64,000 nt of DNA from Georgenia satyanarayanai (GTDB taxonomy: Bacteria > Actinomycetota > Actinomycetes > Actinomycetales > Actinomycetaceae). The translations under genes and the position numbers were made by a program. The stretch spans positions 62,001 to 126,000 of the forward strand of contig NZ_VUKC01000009.1 of the NCBI RefSeq assembly GCF_009193135.1. The letters run 5' to 3'. Under the pieces are notes generated by a model. The model saw nothing but the letters and a program-made list of their open reading frames with translations. It was not told the DNA's origin and did not search any database. Shown here one piece after another: positions 1-9,367 of the stretch; position 1 is the stretch's first letter; every line of letters starts with the position of its first letter.

Positions 1-730
1 GTGCCCCCTCCGCGACGTCGGCCTCCTCGACCATCGCGCGGGTCGTGGCGTCGGTGTAGACGCACGCCTTGCGGGTGCGCTCGTAGACGCGCGCCTTCGC
101 GTCGCGGTAGGCGGCGAAGGAGCCGTGCCAGTCGAGGTGGTCCGGGGCGACGTTGAGGCAGGCGGAGGCCTCGGGGGCCACGCTGTGGGTGAGGTGGAGC
201 TGGAAGCTGGACAGCTCCACGGCCAGGGCGTCGACCCCACCGTCGGCCACGACCTGCACCACGGGGGTCCCGACGTTCCCGACCGCGGGGGCGCGCAGGC
301 CCGCCGCGGTGAGGATGGAGCTGAGCATGCCGACCGTCGTCGTCTTGCCGTTGGTGCCGGTGAGGGTGAGCCAGGCGGGCGCCGTCGTCGTCGCCGTCCG
401 CTGCACCTGCCAGGCGAGCTCGACCTCGCTCCAGCACGGCAGGCCGGCGGCCGCCGCCCGGGTGAGGAGCGGGGAGGTGGCGGGCACGCCCGGGGACACG
501 ACGGCGAGGTCGGCCCCGGCGGCGAGCACGGCGTCGGCGAGGGCGGCGTCGTCGCCCGCGGCGAGGAGGGTGGGACGGGTGCCGAGCGCGGTGCGGGCGG
601 CCTCGACGGCGGCCTCGCTGCGGTCGACGCCGGTGACGCGGGCGCCGAGGGTGGTGAGGACGTCGACGGCGGCGCGCCCGGAGGTGCCCAGGCCGACGAC
701 GACGACGTGCGCGTCGCCGAGCCCGCTCAC
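1..730 (-). CDS. murD: UDP-N-acetylmuramoylalanine--D-glutamate ligase MurD (partial, 3' end beyond window)
   Basis: Adds D-glutamate to UDP-MurNAc-L-Ala in cytoplasmic peptidoglycan precursor synthesis. About 243 codons are present and the frame runs off the left edge. The N-terminus has a nucleotide-binding glycine motif ([12 protein letters not shown]). The middle has the Mur-ligase P-loop TGTNGKTTT, followed by VGNVGTP and ELSSFQL blocks and an N[11 protein letters not shown] block typical of MurD. The start is GTG at 730, chosen because it overlaps the mraY stop by four bases (GTGA) and puts the glycine motif a few residues in. It continues the dcw operon transcribed leftward. The C-terminal domain is not visible. 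Confidence 0.95.
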   Translation of the reverse strand, partial: MSGLGDAHVVVVGLGTSGRAAVDVLTTLGARVTGVDRSEAAVEAARTALGTRPTLLAAGDDAALADAVLAAGADLAVVSPGVPATSPLLTRAAAAGLPCWSEVELAWQVQRTATTTAPAWLTLTGTNGKTTTVGMLSSILTAAGLRAPAVGNVGTPVVQVVADGGVDALAVELSSFQLHLTHSVAPEASACLNVAPDHLDWHGSFAAYRDAKARVYERTRKACVYTDATTRAMVEEADVAEGA

Positions 731-1815
731 GCCGTCACCCACTCCGCGTAGAAGATGCCCAGGCCCAGGGCGACGCACAGGGCGGCGACGAGCCAGAAGC
801 GGATGACGATCGTCACCTCTCCCCAGCCACCGAGCTCGAAGTGGTGGTGGAGGGGGGCCATCCGGAAGACGCGTTTGCCGGTCGCCTTGAAGAAGCCGAT
901 CTGGATGACGTCGCTCATGACGACGATGACGAACAGCCCGCCGATGACGATGGCGAGGAACTGCGTGTGGGTGAGGATCGAGAACCCGGCGATCGCGCCG
1001 CCGAGGGCGAGGGAGCCGGTGTCGCCCATGAAGATCTGCGCCGGGGAGGCGTTCCACCACAGGAAGCCGAGGCAGGCGCCGATGAGCGCGGCGCCGATGA
1101 GCGAGAGGTCGCGGGGGTCGCGCACCTCGTAGCACGCGGACCAGGCCGCGCTCTGGTCGGAGAGGAACTGGCAGTTCTGGTTGGACTGCCACATCGCGAT
1201 GACCGTGTAGGCCGCGAAGACCATCGCGGAGGCACCGGTGGCCAGGCCGTCCAGGCCGTCGGTGAGGTTGACGGCGTTGGACCAGGCGGTGATGAGGAAG
1301 TTCGCCCACAGGATGAAGAGGATGACCCCGAGGAAGGCCCCGGCGAAGGCGAGGTCGATCGACGTGTCGCGGACGCCGGAGACGTGGGTCGAGCCGGGGG
1401 TCCGGAAGTTCTCGTTGGGGAACTGGAGGGCGAGCACCGCGAAGGTGATGCCGACGAACGCCTGGCCGATGATCTTCCAGCGGGCGCTGAGTCCCAGCGA
1501 GCGCTGCCGGCTGATCTTGATGTAGTCGTCGGCGAAGCCGATGACGCCCAGGCCCACGATGAGGAAGAGGAGCAGCAGCCCGGAGGCGTTGGGTGTGCGC
1601 CCCGCCGCGAGGTTGGCGACCGCGTACCCGATGAGGGTGGCGAGGATGATGACGACGCCGCCCATCGTCGGCGTGCCGCGCTTGGTGTAGTGCGCGGTGG
1701 GACCGTCCTGGCGGATGAACTGGCCGTAGTTCCGCCTCGTGAGGAAGCGGATGAACAGCGGCGTGCCGAACAGCGCGACGACGAGGGCGGTGGCCCCCGC
1801 CACGAGGACGGTCAC
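727..1815 (-). CDS. mraY: Phospho-N-acetylmuramoyl-pentapeptide transferase MraY
   Basis: Integral membrane enzyme that transfers phospho-MurNAc-pentapeptide to undecaprenyl phosphate, giving lipid I. The 362-residue product matches the family's usual length of about 360. It is strongly hydrophobic with about ten membrane segments. The catalytic signatures are FADDYIK near residue 95 and [10 protein letters not shown] near 182-191, with the C-terminal [11 protein letters not shown] motif. The start is GTG at 1815, which overlaps the murF stop as GTGA. A GTG one codon earlier, or the start of the longer open frame at 1860, would only add residues inside murF. It sits between murF and murD in the dcw operon. 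Confidence 0.95.
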   Translation of the reverse strand: MTVLVAGATALVVALFGTPLFIRFLTRRNYGQFIRQDGPTAHYTKRGTPTMGGVVIILATLIGYAVANLAAGRTPNASGLLLLFLIVGLGVIGFADDYIKISRQRSLGLSARWKIIGQAFVGITFAVLALQFPNENFRTPGSTHVSGVRDTSIDLAFAGAFLGVILFILWANFLITAWSNAVNLTDGLDGLATGASAMVFAAYTVIAMWQSNQNCQFLSDQSAAWSACYEVRDPRDLSLIGAALIGACLGFLWWNASPAQIFMGDTGSLALGGAIAGFSILTHTQFLAIVIGGLFVIVVMSDVIQIGFFKATGKRVFRMAPLHHHFELGGWGEVTIVIRFWLVAALCVALGLGIFYAEWVTA

Positions 1816-3209
1816 CACGCGGCGCCACCCCCCTGGGTCAGCCGTTCCGCCAGGCGCCACACGCCTGAGCCGTTGGACCCCTTGAGCAGCACGAGGTCAC
1901 CCTCCTGGAGGAGCTCGTCGAGAAGGGCCGCGGCGGCGTCGGCGTCGGCGGGACAGTGGACCTGCGGGCCGTCGCCCGCCCCGGCGCGCACCGGCTCGCC
2001 GGCCGGGCCGAGGGCGACGACGACGTCGATCCCCAGCGCCGCGGCGAGACGGCCGACGTCCTCGTGGGCGCGCCCGGACTCCGGGCCGAGCTCGAGCATC
2101 TCCCCGACGACGGCGACCCTGCGGCGGGCGGGCATCGCCGCCGCGGCACGCAGCGCGGCGGCCATGGAGTCGGGGTTGGCGTTGTAGGCGTCGTCGAGCA
2201 CGACGACGCCGTCGGGCCGCTCCGTGACGGCCATCCGGTGCGCGCTGACGCGCTCGGCCGTACCCAGCGCCTGGGCGACCGCCCCGGCGTCCAGCCCGAG
2301 CGCGAGCGCGGCACCGGCGACGGCGAGGGCGTTGGCCACCTGGTGCTCCCCGTGCAGCGCGAGGCGCACCGGGTGGCTGGCGCGCGCGCCGGAGGCGTCG
2401 GTGTGGAGGACGAAGGAGGGGCGGGCCTGCGCGTCGAGGACGACGTCGGTGGCACGGACGCCGGCGCTCTCGCCGAGCCCGAAGAAGGTGACCGGCCCGG
2501 GCGCCGCGGCGGCCATGGCGGCCACGCGCGCGTCGTCGGCGTTGAGGACGGCGGTGCCACCGGGTAGCAGCCCGGCGACGATCTCCGCCTTGGCGCGGGC
2601 CACGGCGTCGATCGTCCCGAAACCACCCATGTGGGCGTGGCCGACGACGAGGACGACGGCGACGTCGAGTGGCGCGATGCGGGTGAGGTAGTCGATGTGC
2701 CCGGGCCCGCTCGCACCCATCTCGAGGACGAGGTAGCGGGTCTCGCGCGTGGCCGAGAGCACGGTGAGCGGCAGGCCGATCTCGTTGTTGAAGGACTCGC
2801 GCGGGGCGACGGTGGGCCCGGCGTGGGCGAGCACCTGGGCCAGCAGGTCCTTCGTCGTCGTCTTGCCGACCGAGCCGGTGAGGCCGACGACGCTGAGGGA
2901 GCCCTCGGCGCGCAGGCGGGCGAGGACCTCGCGGGCGAGCTCGCCGAGGGCGGCGACGGAGTCCTCGACGAGGACGTGCGGGGCGTCGACCGCGTGCTCG
3001 GCGACGACGACGGCCGCGCCGGCGGCGTGCGCCGCGGCAGCGTGCTCGTGCCCGTCGGTGCGCTCGCCGCGGACGGCGACGAAGACCGAGCCCGGCGCGG
3101 CGAGACGGGAGTCGGTGACGACCCCCCCGGTGAGGAGGAGCTGGGGGTCCACGCCCACCGGGCGTCCTCCCACGGCCTGGGCGAGCTGGGCGACGGTGAG
3201 CTGGATCAC
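1812..3209 (-). CDS. murF: UDP-N-acetylmuramoyl-tripeptide--D-alanyl-D-alanine ligase MurF
   Basis: Cytoplasmic ligase that adds the D-Ala-D-Ala dipeptide to the UDP-MurNAc-tripeptide. The 465-residue product has the usual three Mur-ligase domains. The P-loop [10 protein letters not shown] is at about residues 111-120, followed by [12 protein letters not shown] and [12 protein letters not shown], which are MurF-specific blocks. The C-terminal half contains [13 protein letters not shown]. The start is GTG at 3209 ([10 protein letters not shown]), because upstream sequence in this frame is not Mur-like and would run into ftsI. It is 61 bp downstream of the ftsI stop. In most actinobacteria murE lies between ftsI and murF; here it is absent. 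Confidence 0.94.
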   Translation of the reverse strand: MIQLTVAQLAQAVGGRPVGVDPQLLLTGGVVTDSRLAAPGSVFVAVRGERTDGHEHAAAAHAAGAAVVVAEHAVDAPHVLVEDSVAALGELAREVLARLRAEGSLSVVGLTGSVGKTTTKDLLAQVLAHAGPTVAPRESFNNEIGLPLTVLSATRETRYLVLEMGASGPGHIDYLTRIAPLDVAVVLVVGHAHMGGFGTIDAVARAKAEIVAGLLPGGTAVLNADDARVAAMAAAAPGPVTFFGLGESAGVRATDVVLDAQARPSFVLHTDASGARASHPVRLALHGEHQVANALAVAGAALALGLDAGAVAQALGTAERVSAHRMAVTERPDGVVVLDDAYNANPDSMAAALRAAAAMPARRRVAVVGEMLELGPESGRAHEDVGRLAAALGIDVVVALGPAGEPVRAGAGDGPQVHCPADADAAAALLDELLQEGDLVLLKGSNGSGVWRLAERLTQGGGAAW

Positions 3210-3270
3210 GGCTGCACCCACCGGAGCTGGTCGTCTGGAGTCACGTCTCGACAATCTATCCGCAGCGGGC

Positions 3271-5022
3271 TCACTCTGCCCGCATCGGGAAGAGTGACGC
3301 TGGCGTCGTTGACGGCGGGATGCCGAGGTGCTGCAGGGTGTAGCCGGCGATGTCCTTGAACGCCGGGGCGGCGATGATCGAGGACGGGACCTGGTGGCGC
3401 GGGTGGTAGACGACGATGCCGACGGCGAACTGCGGGTCGTCCGCGGGCGCGACGCCGACGAAGTTCGCGACCGTGCGGGTGAGGTTGCCGTTCTCGTCGG
3501 GGACCTGCGCCGTCCCGGTCTTGCCGGCGAGGCGGTAGCCGTCGAGCTGGCCGAGGACACCGGTCCCCTCCTGGGTGACCACGCCCTCCATCATCGTCAC
3601 CATCTGCGCGGCGGTCTCCTCGCTCACCACCTGCCTGCCCTCGGGCACCTCGGCGGCGTGGAAGCGACCGGTCTCGTCGGTCGTCCCGTCGACCAGGCGC
3701 GGCGCGTGGTAGACGCCACCGTTGCCGAGAGCGGCGGCGATGGCGGTGTTCTGGACGAGGTTGACGGCCATGCCCTGGCCGAACATGGTCGTGTACCGCT
3801 GACGGCCGTCCCAGGACTCGGGCGGGGCGAGGATGCCGGGGGTCTCGCCGGGGAGCTCGATGCCCGTGCGCTCGCCCATGCCGAAGGAGCGGAAGTACTC
3901 GTAGCGCTCCTCGTCGCCGATCCGGTCACCGATCATGACGGTGCCGGTGTTCGACGACGTCGCGAGGATCCCCGCGACCGTCATCTCCTCGGTGGGGTGC
4001 GGGTCCGCGTCGGAGAAGGTCTGCCCGGACGGCGTCGTGAAGCGGTCGGGGGTGGTGAAGGTCGTCGTCGGGGTGACCGCGCCGAGGTCGATCGCGGCGG
4101 CGAACGTCGGCAGCTTGCCGGTCGAGCCGTTCTCGTAGGCGGCCTGGACGGCGCGCGAGCCACGGTTCTCCGGCGGGCTGGCCTGGTAGTTGTTCGGGTC
4201 GACGGCGTCGGAGTCGGCGATCGCCAGGACCCGGCCGGTGTCGATCTCCTGGACCACCATGGCGCCCCACGACGCCTTGTACCGGTCGACCGTCTCGTCG
4301 ATGATCTGCTGCGCCCGGAAGTTGATGTCCCGGTCGATCGTCGTGTGGACGGTGTCGCCCGGCTCGGCCGGGACCGTCTCACGCAGACCCGTGGGGATGG
4401 ACTGGCCGGTGCGGCCGATCTCGACGACGCTGCTGCCCGGCACGCCGCGCAGCTGCTCCTCGAAGGTGAGCTCGAGGCCGGCCAGTCCCTCGTTGTCCCG
4501 CCCGACGTAGCCGAGGACGTTCCCGGCGGTGTTGCCGTTGGGGTAGAGCCGCTCGGAGGTCTGCTCCGGCTCGATGCCGGGGATCCTGAGCGCCTGGACC
4601 TCGCGCCACTCCTCCGGGGTGAGGCCCCGGGCGATGTAGGCGAAGGTCGAGTCGCCGACCATGTCCGCGCCGAGCTCGGCGGGGTCGCGGTCCAGCAGCG
4701 GGGCGAGCAGGGCAGCCGCGGCGACCGCGCCCTCCTTCTCCTCGCCGTCGATCTCCGCCGTGAACTCCCGGACCTTGAGCTGGTTGACGCCGACGTTGTA
4801 GCGCTGGACGGAGGTGGCCAGCACCTCCCCGTTCGCGTCGAGGATGTCCCCGCGCATGGCCTGGATCGTCTTGTGCGAGAGCCGGGTGTTGAGGGCGTCC
4901 TCGGCCAGGCGCGGTCCCTCGAGCGCCTGGACGTAGACGAGGCGGCCGGCGAAGACGATGACGATCGCGAGGACGACGGCGAGGACGGCGTTGTGGCGCC
5001 GGACGAGGGAGCGCCCGGTCAC
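3271..5022 (-). CDS. ftsI: Division-specific peptidoglycan transpeptidase FtsI (PBP3)
   Basis: Septal transpeptidase (class B penicillin-binding protein), anchored in the membrane with its enzymatic part outside. In 583 residues there is a short basic N-terminus and one membrane segment (about 12-30). The dimerisation domain follows (RGDILDANGEVLA near 58-70). The transpeptidase domain has the active-site serine motif STGK at 300-303, SSN at 356-358 and KTGT at 501-504. No PASTA repeats are seen. The ATG start overlaps the ftsL stop (ATGA), so the two are probably translationally coupled. The next gene is murF rather than murE. Confidence 0.94.
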   Translation of the reverse strand: MTGRSLVRRHNAVLAVVLAIVIVFAGRLVYVQALEGPRLAEDALNTRLSHKTIQAMRGDILDANGEVLATSVQRYNVGVNQLKVREFTAEIDGEEKEGAVAAAALLAPLLDRDPAELGADMVGDSTFAYIARGLTPEEWREVQALRIPGIEPEQTSERLYPNGNTAGNVLGYVGRDNEGLAGLELTFEEQLRGVPGSSVVEIGRTGQSIPTGLRETVPAEPGDTVHTTIDRDINFRAQQIIDETVDRYKASWGAMVVQEIDTGRVLAIADSDAVDPNNYQASPPENRGSRAVQAAYENGSTGKLPTFAAAIDLGAVTPTTTFTTPDRFTTPSGQTFSDADPHPTEEMTVAGILATSSNTGTVMIGDRIGDEERYEYFRSFGMGERTGIELPGETPGILAPPESWDGRQRYTTMFGQGMAVNLVQNTAIAAALGNGGVYHAPRLVDGTTDETGRFHAAEVPEGRQVVSEETAAQMVTMMEGVVTQEGTGVLGQLDGYRLAGKTGTAQVPDENGNLTRTVANFVGVAPADDPQFAVGIVVYHPRHQVPSSIIAAPAFKDIAGYTLQHLGIPPSTTPASLFPMRAE

Positions 5023-5402
5023 TCCGCGTCACTCCCGCCGAGGATCGTGCCCTCCCGCAGGGAGATGAAGTCGACCCGCTCGGCGGGCTCCATGCCGAGG
5101 TCCTCGGCGCGGCGCTGGAGGCTGGCGGGCGAGCCGGCCTGCTCGACCTGCTGGACGAGCGAGGTCTGGGCCTCCTCGAGCCGGTTGAGGGTCCGCGTGG
5201 CGTCGTGGATCGCGTAGGCGTCCACCGCCATCTGGGTGTTGATGAGCAGTGCCGCGACGAGCGAGCCGAGCAGGATCGTCGCGCACAGGAGGAGGTAGGG
5301 CACGAGGGACCGGGCCGGCGCGGGGCTGCGCACGACCTGGAGCCGCGGGCGCCAGGACCGGCGCGGCTCGACGGCGGCGGTACGGGCGGGCATCGCACTC
5401 AT
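5019..5402 (-). CDS. ftsL: Cell division protein FtsL-like
   Basis: Small bitopic division protein that in known systems pairs with FtsB/DivIC and regulates FtsWI. The 127-residue product has a basic N-terminus and one membrane segment (about residues 33-55, [19 protein letters not shown]). A predicted coiled coil follows, rich in L, E and Q ([20 protein letters not shown]). FtsL is poorly conserved, so the name rests on size, topology and position between rsmH and ftsI. The ATG start overlaps the rsmH stop by four bases and its stop overlaps the ftsI start. Confidence 0.85.
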   Translation of the reverse strand: MSAMPARTAAVEPRRSWRPRLQVVRSPAPARSLVPYLLLCATILLGSLVAALLINTQMAVDAYAIHDATRTLNRLEEAQTSLVQQVEQAGSPASLQRRAEDLGMEPAERVDFISLREGTILGGSDAE

Positions 5403-6400
5403 GCGGCGCTCCTTGATCGTGGACGCATGTGGTCGGGGGTGGGGCGGGTGCGCTCGGCGGCGCGGAGGCGGACCGAGGTGGCCCGGGGGTTCGCGGCGCG
5501 CTCGGCCTCGTCGGCCTCCTCCGCGCCACGCGTGAGCAGCCGGAGGTAGGGCCGGTGGGTCTCGGGCTCGACCGGGAAGTCCGGCGGCGCGGAGGAGGTG
5601 GCCCCGCGGGCCAGCGCACGCTTGACGGCCCGGTCCTCGAGGGAGTGGTAGGACATGACGACGATCCGCCCGCCGACGGCGAGCGACTCCAGCGCCCGCG
5701 GCAGGGTCCGCTCGAGGACGGCCAGCTCGTCGTTGACGGCGATGCGCAGCGCCTGGAACGTCCGCTTGGCGGGGTTGCCACCGGTACGGCGGGTGGCGGC
5801 CGGGATGGAGGCGCGGACGAGGTCGACGAGCTCGCCGGTGCGCAGGATCGGCTGCTGCTCCCGGCGGCGGACGATGGAGGACGCGACGCGCCCGGCGAAG
5901 CGCTCCTCCCCGTAGTCGCGCAGGATGCGGCGCAGCTCGCCGACGGGTGCCGTGGCGAGGAGCTCGGCGGCGCTGATTCCCCGCGTCGGGTCCATCCGCA
6001 TGTCGAGCGGGGCGTCCTGGGCGTAGGCGAAGCCGCGGTCGGCCTCGTCGAGCTGGAGGGAGGAGACGCCGAGGTCCATGAGGATCCCGTCCACTCCCCC
6101 GGGCGCGTGGTCGGCCGCGACCCGGTCGATGTCGTCGTAGACGGCGTGGACGGCGGTGAAGCGATCCCCGAAGGGGGCCAGCCGGCCACCGGCCAGCGCG
6201 ATGGCCTGCGGGTCCCGGTCGATGCCGACGACCCGCGCCTCGGGGAAGCGCTGCAGCGCGAGCTCGCTGTGCCCACCCATGCCGAGGGTCGTGTCGACGA
6301 GCACGGCACCCGGCCGATCGAGGGCCGGGGCGAGGAGGTCGAGGCAGCGTGCGGCGAGCACAGGGACATGACGCTCGGCGGCGCTGCGGTCCTCGGTCAT
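5399..6400 (-). CDS. rsmH: 16S rRNA (cytosine(1402)-N4)-methyltransferase RsmH
   Basis: SAM-dependent enzyme that N4-methylates C1402 of 16S rRNA in the ribosomal P site; formerly called MraW. The 333 residues open with [15 protein letters not shown] and the SAM-binding block [12 protein letters not shown], followed by [12 protein letters not shown]. The family-specific [29 protein letters not shown] and [13 protein letters not shown] motifs are all present, and the length is usual. The ATG start at 6400 is about 160 bp downstream of the mraZ stop. It is the second gene of the dcw cluster and overlaps ftsL. Confidence 0.96.
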   Translation of the reverse strand: MTEDRSAAERHVPVLAARCLDLLAPALDRPGAVLVDTTLGMGGHSELALQRFPEARVVGIDRDPQAIALAGGRLAPFGDRFTAVHAVYDDIDRVAADHAPGGVDGILMDLGVSSLQLDEADRGFAYAQDAPLDMRMDPTRGISAAELLATAPVGELRRILRDYGEERFAGRVASSIVRRREQQPILRTGELVDLVRASIPAATRRTGGNPAKRTFQALRIAVNDELAVLERTLPRALESLAVGGRIVVMSYHSLEDRAVKRALARGATSSAPPDFPVEPETHRPYLRLLTRGAEEADEAERAANPRATSVRLRAAERTRPTPDHMRPRSRSAA

Positions 6401-6559
6401 GTCCCTCCTCCCTCTCTCGGTCTGGTGCTGCTCGGTCGTGCCACTGGGGCGGTCGGGGGCCCTCCACCACCCGACCAGGACTCCCGCCGTCGGGCTCTGG
6501 CGCCGGGGAAGTGCGTCAGAGTCGCGGTGAGAGACCTCGTCGTGCGGAGGTCGGGCGCG

Positions 6560-6991
6560 TCAGAAGAGTCCGGGGACCACCTCCTCCGCGGTGTCGGCGA
6601 AGGCGTCCTCGGAGGCCGCGAGGTAGTCGTCCCACGCGGCCGCCGACCAGATCTCGACGCGGGAACCCGTCCCGATGACGGCCAGCTCCCGCTCGAGGCC
6701 GGCGTACTGGCGCAGGTGGGTCGGGATGGTGATGCGGCCCTGCTTGTCCGGCTGCTCGTCGGTGGCTCCGGCGAGCAGCACACGGGAGTAGTCACGCACG
6801 CGCCGGTCGGTGATCGGCGCCTTGCGCAGCTGTTCGTGGATCTCCTCGAACTCCCGCATCGGGTAGGCCGCCAGGCAGCGCTCCTGGCCCTTGGTGAGGA
6901 CCAGCCCCCCGGCGAGCTGGTCGCGGAACTTGGCGGGAAGGATGAGGCGGCCCTTGTCGTCCAGCCGCGGGTGGTAGGTGCCGAGGAACAC
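6560..6991 (-). CDS. mraZ: Transcriptional regulator MraZ
   Basis: DNA-binding SpoVT/AbrB-like protein that in studied bacteria represses its own dcw operon by binding direct repeats upstream of itself. The 143-residue product has two tandem copies of the fold. The first has [17 protein letters not shown] at the N-terminus and the second [18 protein letters not shown] near the middle. The start is GTG at 6991 (VFLGTYHP), because family members begin right at this motif; two further in-frame GTG codons lie 9 and 12 bases upstream. It is the first gene of the dcw operon, and 10-bp-spaced GTGG-type boxes lie directly upstream. Confidence 0.94.
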   Translation of the reverse strand: MFLGTYHPRLDDKGRLILPAKFRDQLAGGLVLTKGQERCLAAYPMREFEEIHEQLRKAPITDRRVRDYSRVLLAGATDEQPDKQGRITIPTHLRQYAGLERELAVIGTGSRVEIWSAAAWDDYLAASEDAFADTAEEVVPGLF

Positions 6992-7008
6992 GCAGGCCAC
7001 CACCCTTC

Positions 7009-7050
7009 CCCAAACCACTCGCCGCCAATGCGCCCCACATTACTCCACTT
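7009..7050 (-). promoter_or_regulatory. Probable MraZ operator: four decamer-spaced TGG boxes
   Basis: Read on the minus strand, boxes GTGGAG (from 7048), GTGGGG (7038), TTGGCG (7028) and GTGGTT (7018) start exactly 10 bp apart, just upstream of mraZ. MraZ is known in other bacteria to bind short TGG-containing direct repeats at this spacing. The match is by pattern only. No clear -10/-35 pair could be assigned. Confidence 0.7.
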
Positions 7051-7530
7051 CCCTCCCCCGTCAATGGAACCGCGGGTCACACTGGCCGGTTTACCCGCCG
7101 TCGTCGCAGGTCAGCGCGGGTGGAGAGAAGTGGAGGAGGTTTCGCGGCGGAGCGGCACCGGCGCGTCGTCGCGCCCCCGGTCCGGCGGCACGCGAGGCCC
7201 CGGTCGGCCGGGCCGCGAGAGCGGTGGAGCTCAGTGGGGCCGCGCGGTGGAGGGAGGTGGAGCGCCGCCTCGCGCCCCCCGACGGCCGGATCCCTCCGCC
7301 TCAGCTGTCGACGGGCGAACCTCCGCGGGCCTCAGCGCCCGCACCCTCCCCCGTGTGGTCTCAGATCCGGTGGGGCGTTGTGGAGGCCCCCGGCGAAGGG
7401 CGCTTCTCCGTGCCGACAGCCCGCGTAGGGGGAGGGTGGTGACGCGCTGGAGGGGTCGGGCGGCGGTGCGCTGGAGCGTCGGACTGTCGGCGCCGGGGCC
7501 GGCTGCCGGCGCGACGGGCTCGGACGGCAG

Positions 7531-7562
7531 AGAGCCGGACTCCTCAGGAGGAGTCCGGCTCT
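7531..7562. terminator. Rho-independent-type hairpin after the DUF3040 gene
   Basis: Perfect inverted repeat: AGAGCCGGACTCCT on one side and AGGAGTCCGGCTCT on the other, with a very short loop. It lies 26 bp beyond the stop of the minus-strand gene. There is no T-tract, as is common in high-GC actinobacteria. Confidence 0.75.
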
Positions 7563-7587
7563 CGCGGCGGGGTGCGGGGAGTCCGGG

Positions 7588-7965
7588 TCAGCGGCCGCGC
7601 TCGTCGCGGCGGCGGTCCCAGCGCTCCTCGAGACGGTGCATGAAGCCGCCGCCACGGGGGGCGGCGGGCCTGCCGCCCCGGGGGCGGGAGACCGGCGCCT
7701 TGGGTGCGGCGTGACGCGGCTTGGAGATGGCCAGCATGACCCCGCCGAGCATGGCGACGAAGCCGAGGACCCCGAGCCACACGAGGGAGGCGGCGACACC
7801 ACCGACGAGCATCGCGAGGCCGGCGAGGACCGCCAGGGTCCCGAGGGCGAGGCGACGGCCCGAGTAGCGCTGCTCGGAGGTGAAGGTGCTCACCAGGCGG
7901 GGGTCGGAACGGAGCTGCTGCTCCATCTGGCTGAGCACCCGCTGCTCATACTCAGAAAGAGGCAT
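7588..7965 (-). CDS. DUF3040 domain membrane protein
   Basis: Small actinobacterial membrane protein of unknown function. The 125 residues open with MPLSEYEQRVLSQMEQQL, the hallmark of DUF3040. Two adjacent hydrophobic segments follow (about residues 40-60 and 62-82), then a basic proline/arginine-rich tail. The ATG at 7965 is chosen because it begins the conserved motif. Members of this family often lie upstream of mraZ in actinobacteria, as here. A hairpin terminator follows, so it is probably transcribed apart from the dcw genes. Confidence 0.88.
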   Translation of the reverse strand: MPLSEYEQRVLSQMEQQLRSDPRLVSTFTSEQRYSGRRLALGTLAVLAGLAMLVGGVAASLVWLGVLGFVAMLGGVMLAISKPRHAAPKAPVSRPRGGRPAAPRGGGFMHRLEERWDRRRDERGR

Positions 7966-8017
7966 CGGTCCTCCGATCCGGTCGGGTGTGCCCTCCACGA
8001 GGGCGACTGACCCAAGT

Positions 8018-9340
8018 TTAGGTCGCCGGAGCGCCGGGGGAAAGCCGACCCGCGTCCGACTCTCCCCGCGGGCGGCCGCGGTCGCTGCTCGCCGCCGGCT
8101 CCGGCCTCTCGGGGCGGCCCGCGCCCGGCTCCCCGGCGCGGTCCAGGAGGGACGCGGGGCGGAGCGCGGAGGGGCCGAAACGCTGTCGGATCGTGTCCAT
8201 CGCCGTCTCGGCCTCACGCCGGTTCTCGTCCTCGCCGAGCCGCAGCTGGACGCCCTCGCCCGCCGGTTGGAGCTGATCGACCCGCACCCCGAGGAGCCGC
8301 ACGCCCCTCGGCGGCAGGGGGACGTCGTCGAGAAGGGAGCGGGCGACGGCGAAGACGTCGTGGGCGACGTCCGTCGCCTCGGTGGCGCGCGACCGCGAGA
8401 TCGTCCTGAAGTCGGAGAACCGGACCTTGACCGCGACGGTCCGTCCGACCATGCCGGCGGCCCGCAGGCGGGCCGCGGTCCGGTGCGCCTGGTCGAGGAG
8501 GACCGCCTCGAGGGTGGCACGGTCGCTGACGTCGGCGGCGAAGGTCGTCTCGGTCCCGACCGACTTCTCCACCCGCTCGGGCTCGACGGCGCGCGGGTCG
8601 CGGCCGCTCGCGAGGTCGTGGAGGCGCTGGCCGGCGGCCACCCCGAGGATCCGGTGGAGGGTGCGCACCGGCTGGGCCGCGAGCGCCTCGACGGTGTCGA
8701 TGCCGTGGACGTGCAGTCGCTCGCGGGTGCGCTCCCCCACGCCCCACAACGCCCCCACGGGAAGGGAGTGGAGGAAGGGGACGGTGGCCTCCCGGGGCAC
8801 GAGGAGGAGCCCGTCGGGCTTCGCGTGGCTGGAGGCGAGCTTGGCGACGAACTTGGTCGCCGCCACCCCGACCGAGGCGGGCACGCCGAGCTCACGGTGG
8901 ATGCGCTCGCGCACGGCGCGCGCGATCTCGACCGGCGTCCCCAGCCGCCGCCGGGCGCCGGACACGTCGAGGAAGGCCTCGTCGATGCTCACCTTCTCCA
9001 TGACGGGGGTGACGTCACCGAGGATCGCCATGACCTGCCGGGACACGCGCGTGTAGGTGTCGTGGTGGGGCGGCAGGACGACGGCCTGCGGGCACAGGGC
9101 GCGGGCCCGCGACATCGGCATCGCCGAGTGCACGCCGAAACGCCGGGCCTCGTAGGTGGCCGACAGGACGACGCCGCGCTGCTCGCCACCGACGATGACG
9201 GGCCGGCCGAGGAGGTCCGGGCGGTCGAGGAGCTCGACGGCGGCGAAGAAGGCGTCCATGTCGACGTGGAGCACGCTCGTGCCCGTGTCGTCGCCGCCCC
9301 AGTCGCGCCGGGCCGCGGCGCTGCGCTCGCCTCTGCTCAT
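8018..9340 (-). CDS. dinB: DNA polymerase IV (Y-family translesion polymerase)
   Basis: Error-prone polymerase for lesion bypass. The 440-residue product has HVDMDAFFAAVE near residues 25-36 with the first catalytic aspartates. SATYEARRFGVHSAMP follows, and then the second catalytic motif SIDEAFLDVSG. Helix-hairpin-helix and little-finger regions follow (GVGERTRERLHVHGI, SVGTETTFAADV). The C-terminus is a proline/arginine-rich tail with no clear beta-clamp motif. The ATG at 9340 is divergent from the next gene with only 27 bp between the starts. No LexA box is seen in that gap, so SOS control is not supported. Confidence 0.93.
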   Translation of the reverse strand: MSRGERSAAARRDWGGDDTGTSVLHVDMDAFFAAVELLDRPDLLGRPVIVGGEQRGVVLSATYEARRFGVHSAMPMSRARALCPQAVVLPPHHDTYTRVSRQVMAILGDVTPVMEKVSIDEAFLDVSGARRRLGTPVEIARAVRERIHRELGVPASVGVAATKFVAKLASSHAKPDGLLLVPREATVPFLHSLPVGALWGVGERTRERLHVHGIDTVEALAAQPVRTLHRILGVAAGQRLHDLASGRDPRAVEPERVEKSVGTETTFAADVSDRATLEAVLLDQAHRTAARLRAAGMVGRTVAVKVRFSDFRTISRSRATEATDVAHDVFAVARSLLDDVPLPPRGVRLLGVRVDQLQPAGEGVQLRLGEDENRREAETAMDTIRQRFGPSALRPASLLDRAGEPGAGRPERPEPAASSDRGRPRGESDAGRLSPGAPAT

Positions 9341-9367
9341 GTCGTGTTCAAGGCTAGCCTGGGGCGC

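Larger units (their letters stand above)
6992..7587. other. Non-coding stretch upstream of mraZ with paired GTGGRG boxes
   Basis: About 600 bases with no credible gene. Besides the minus-strand boxes next to mraZ, the plus strand holds four pairs of GTGGAG/GTGGGG boxes. Their starts are 7120/7130, 7224/7234, 7247/7257 and 7370/7380, each pair exactly 10 bp apart and facing away from mraZ. The DUF3040 gene's terminator closes the far end. Long open frames here are GC-bias artefacts. Confidence 0.6.

Noticed and set aside
9341-9367. LexA box in the dinB promoter
   Set aside because: The 27-bp gap contains no CGAAC-N4-GTTCG-like sequence.
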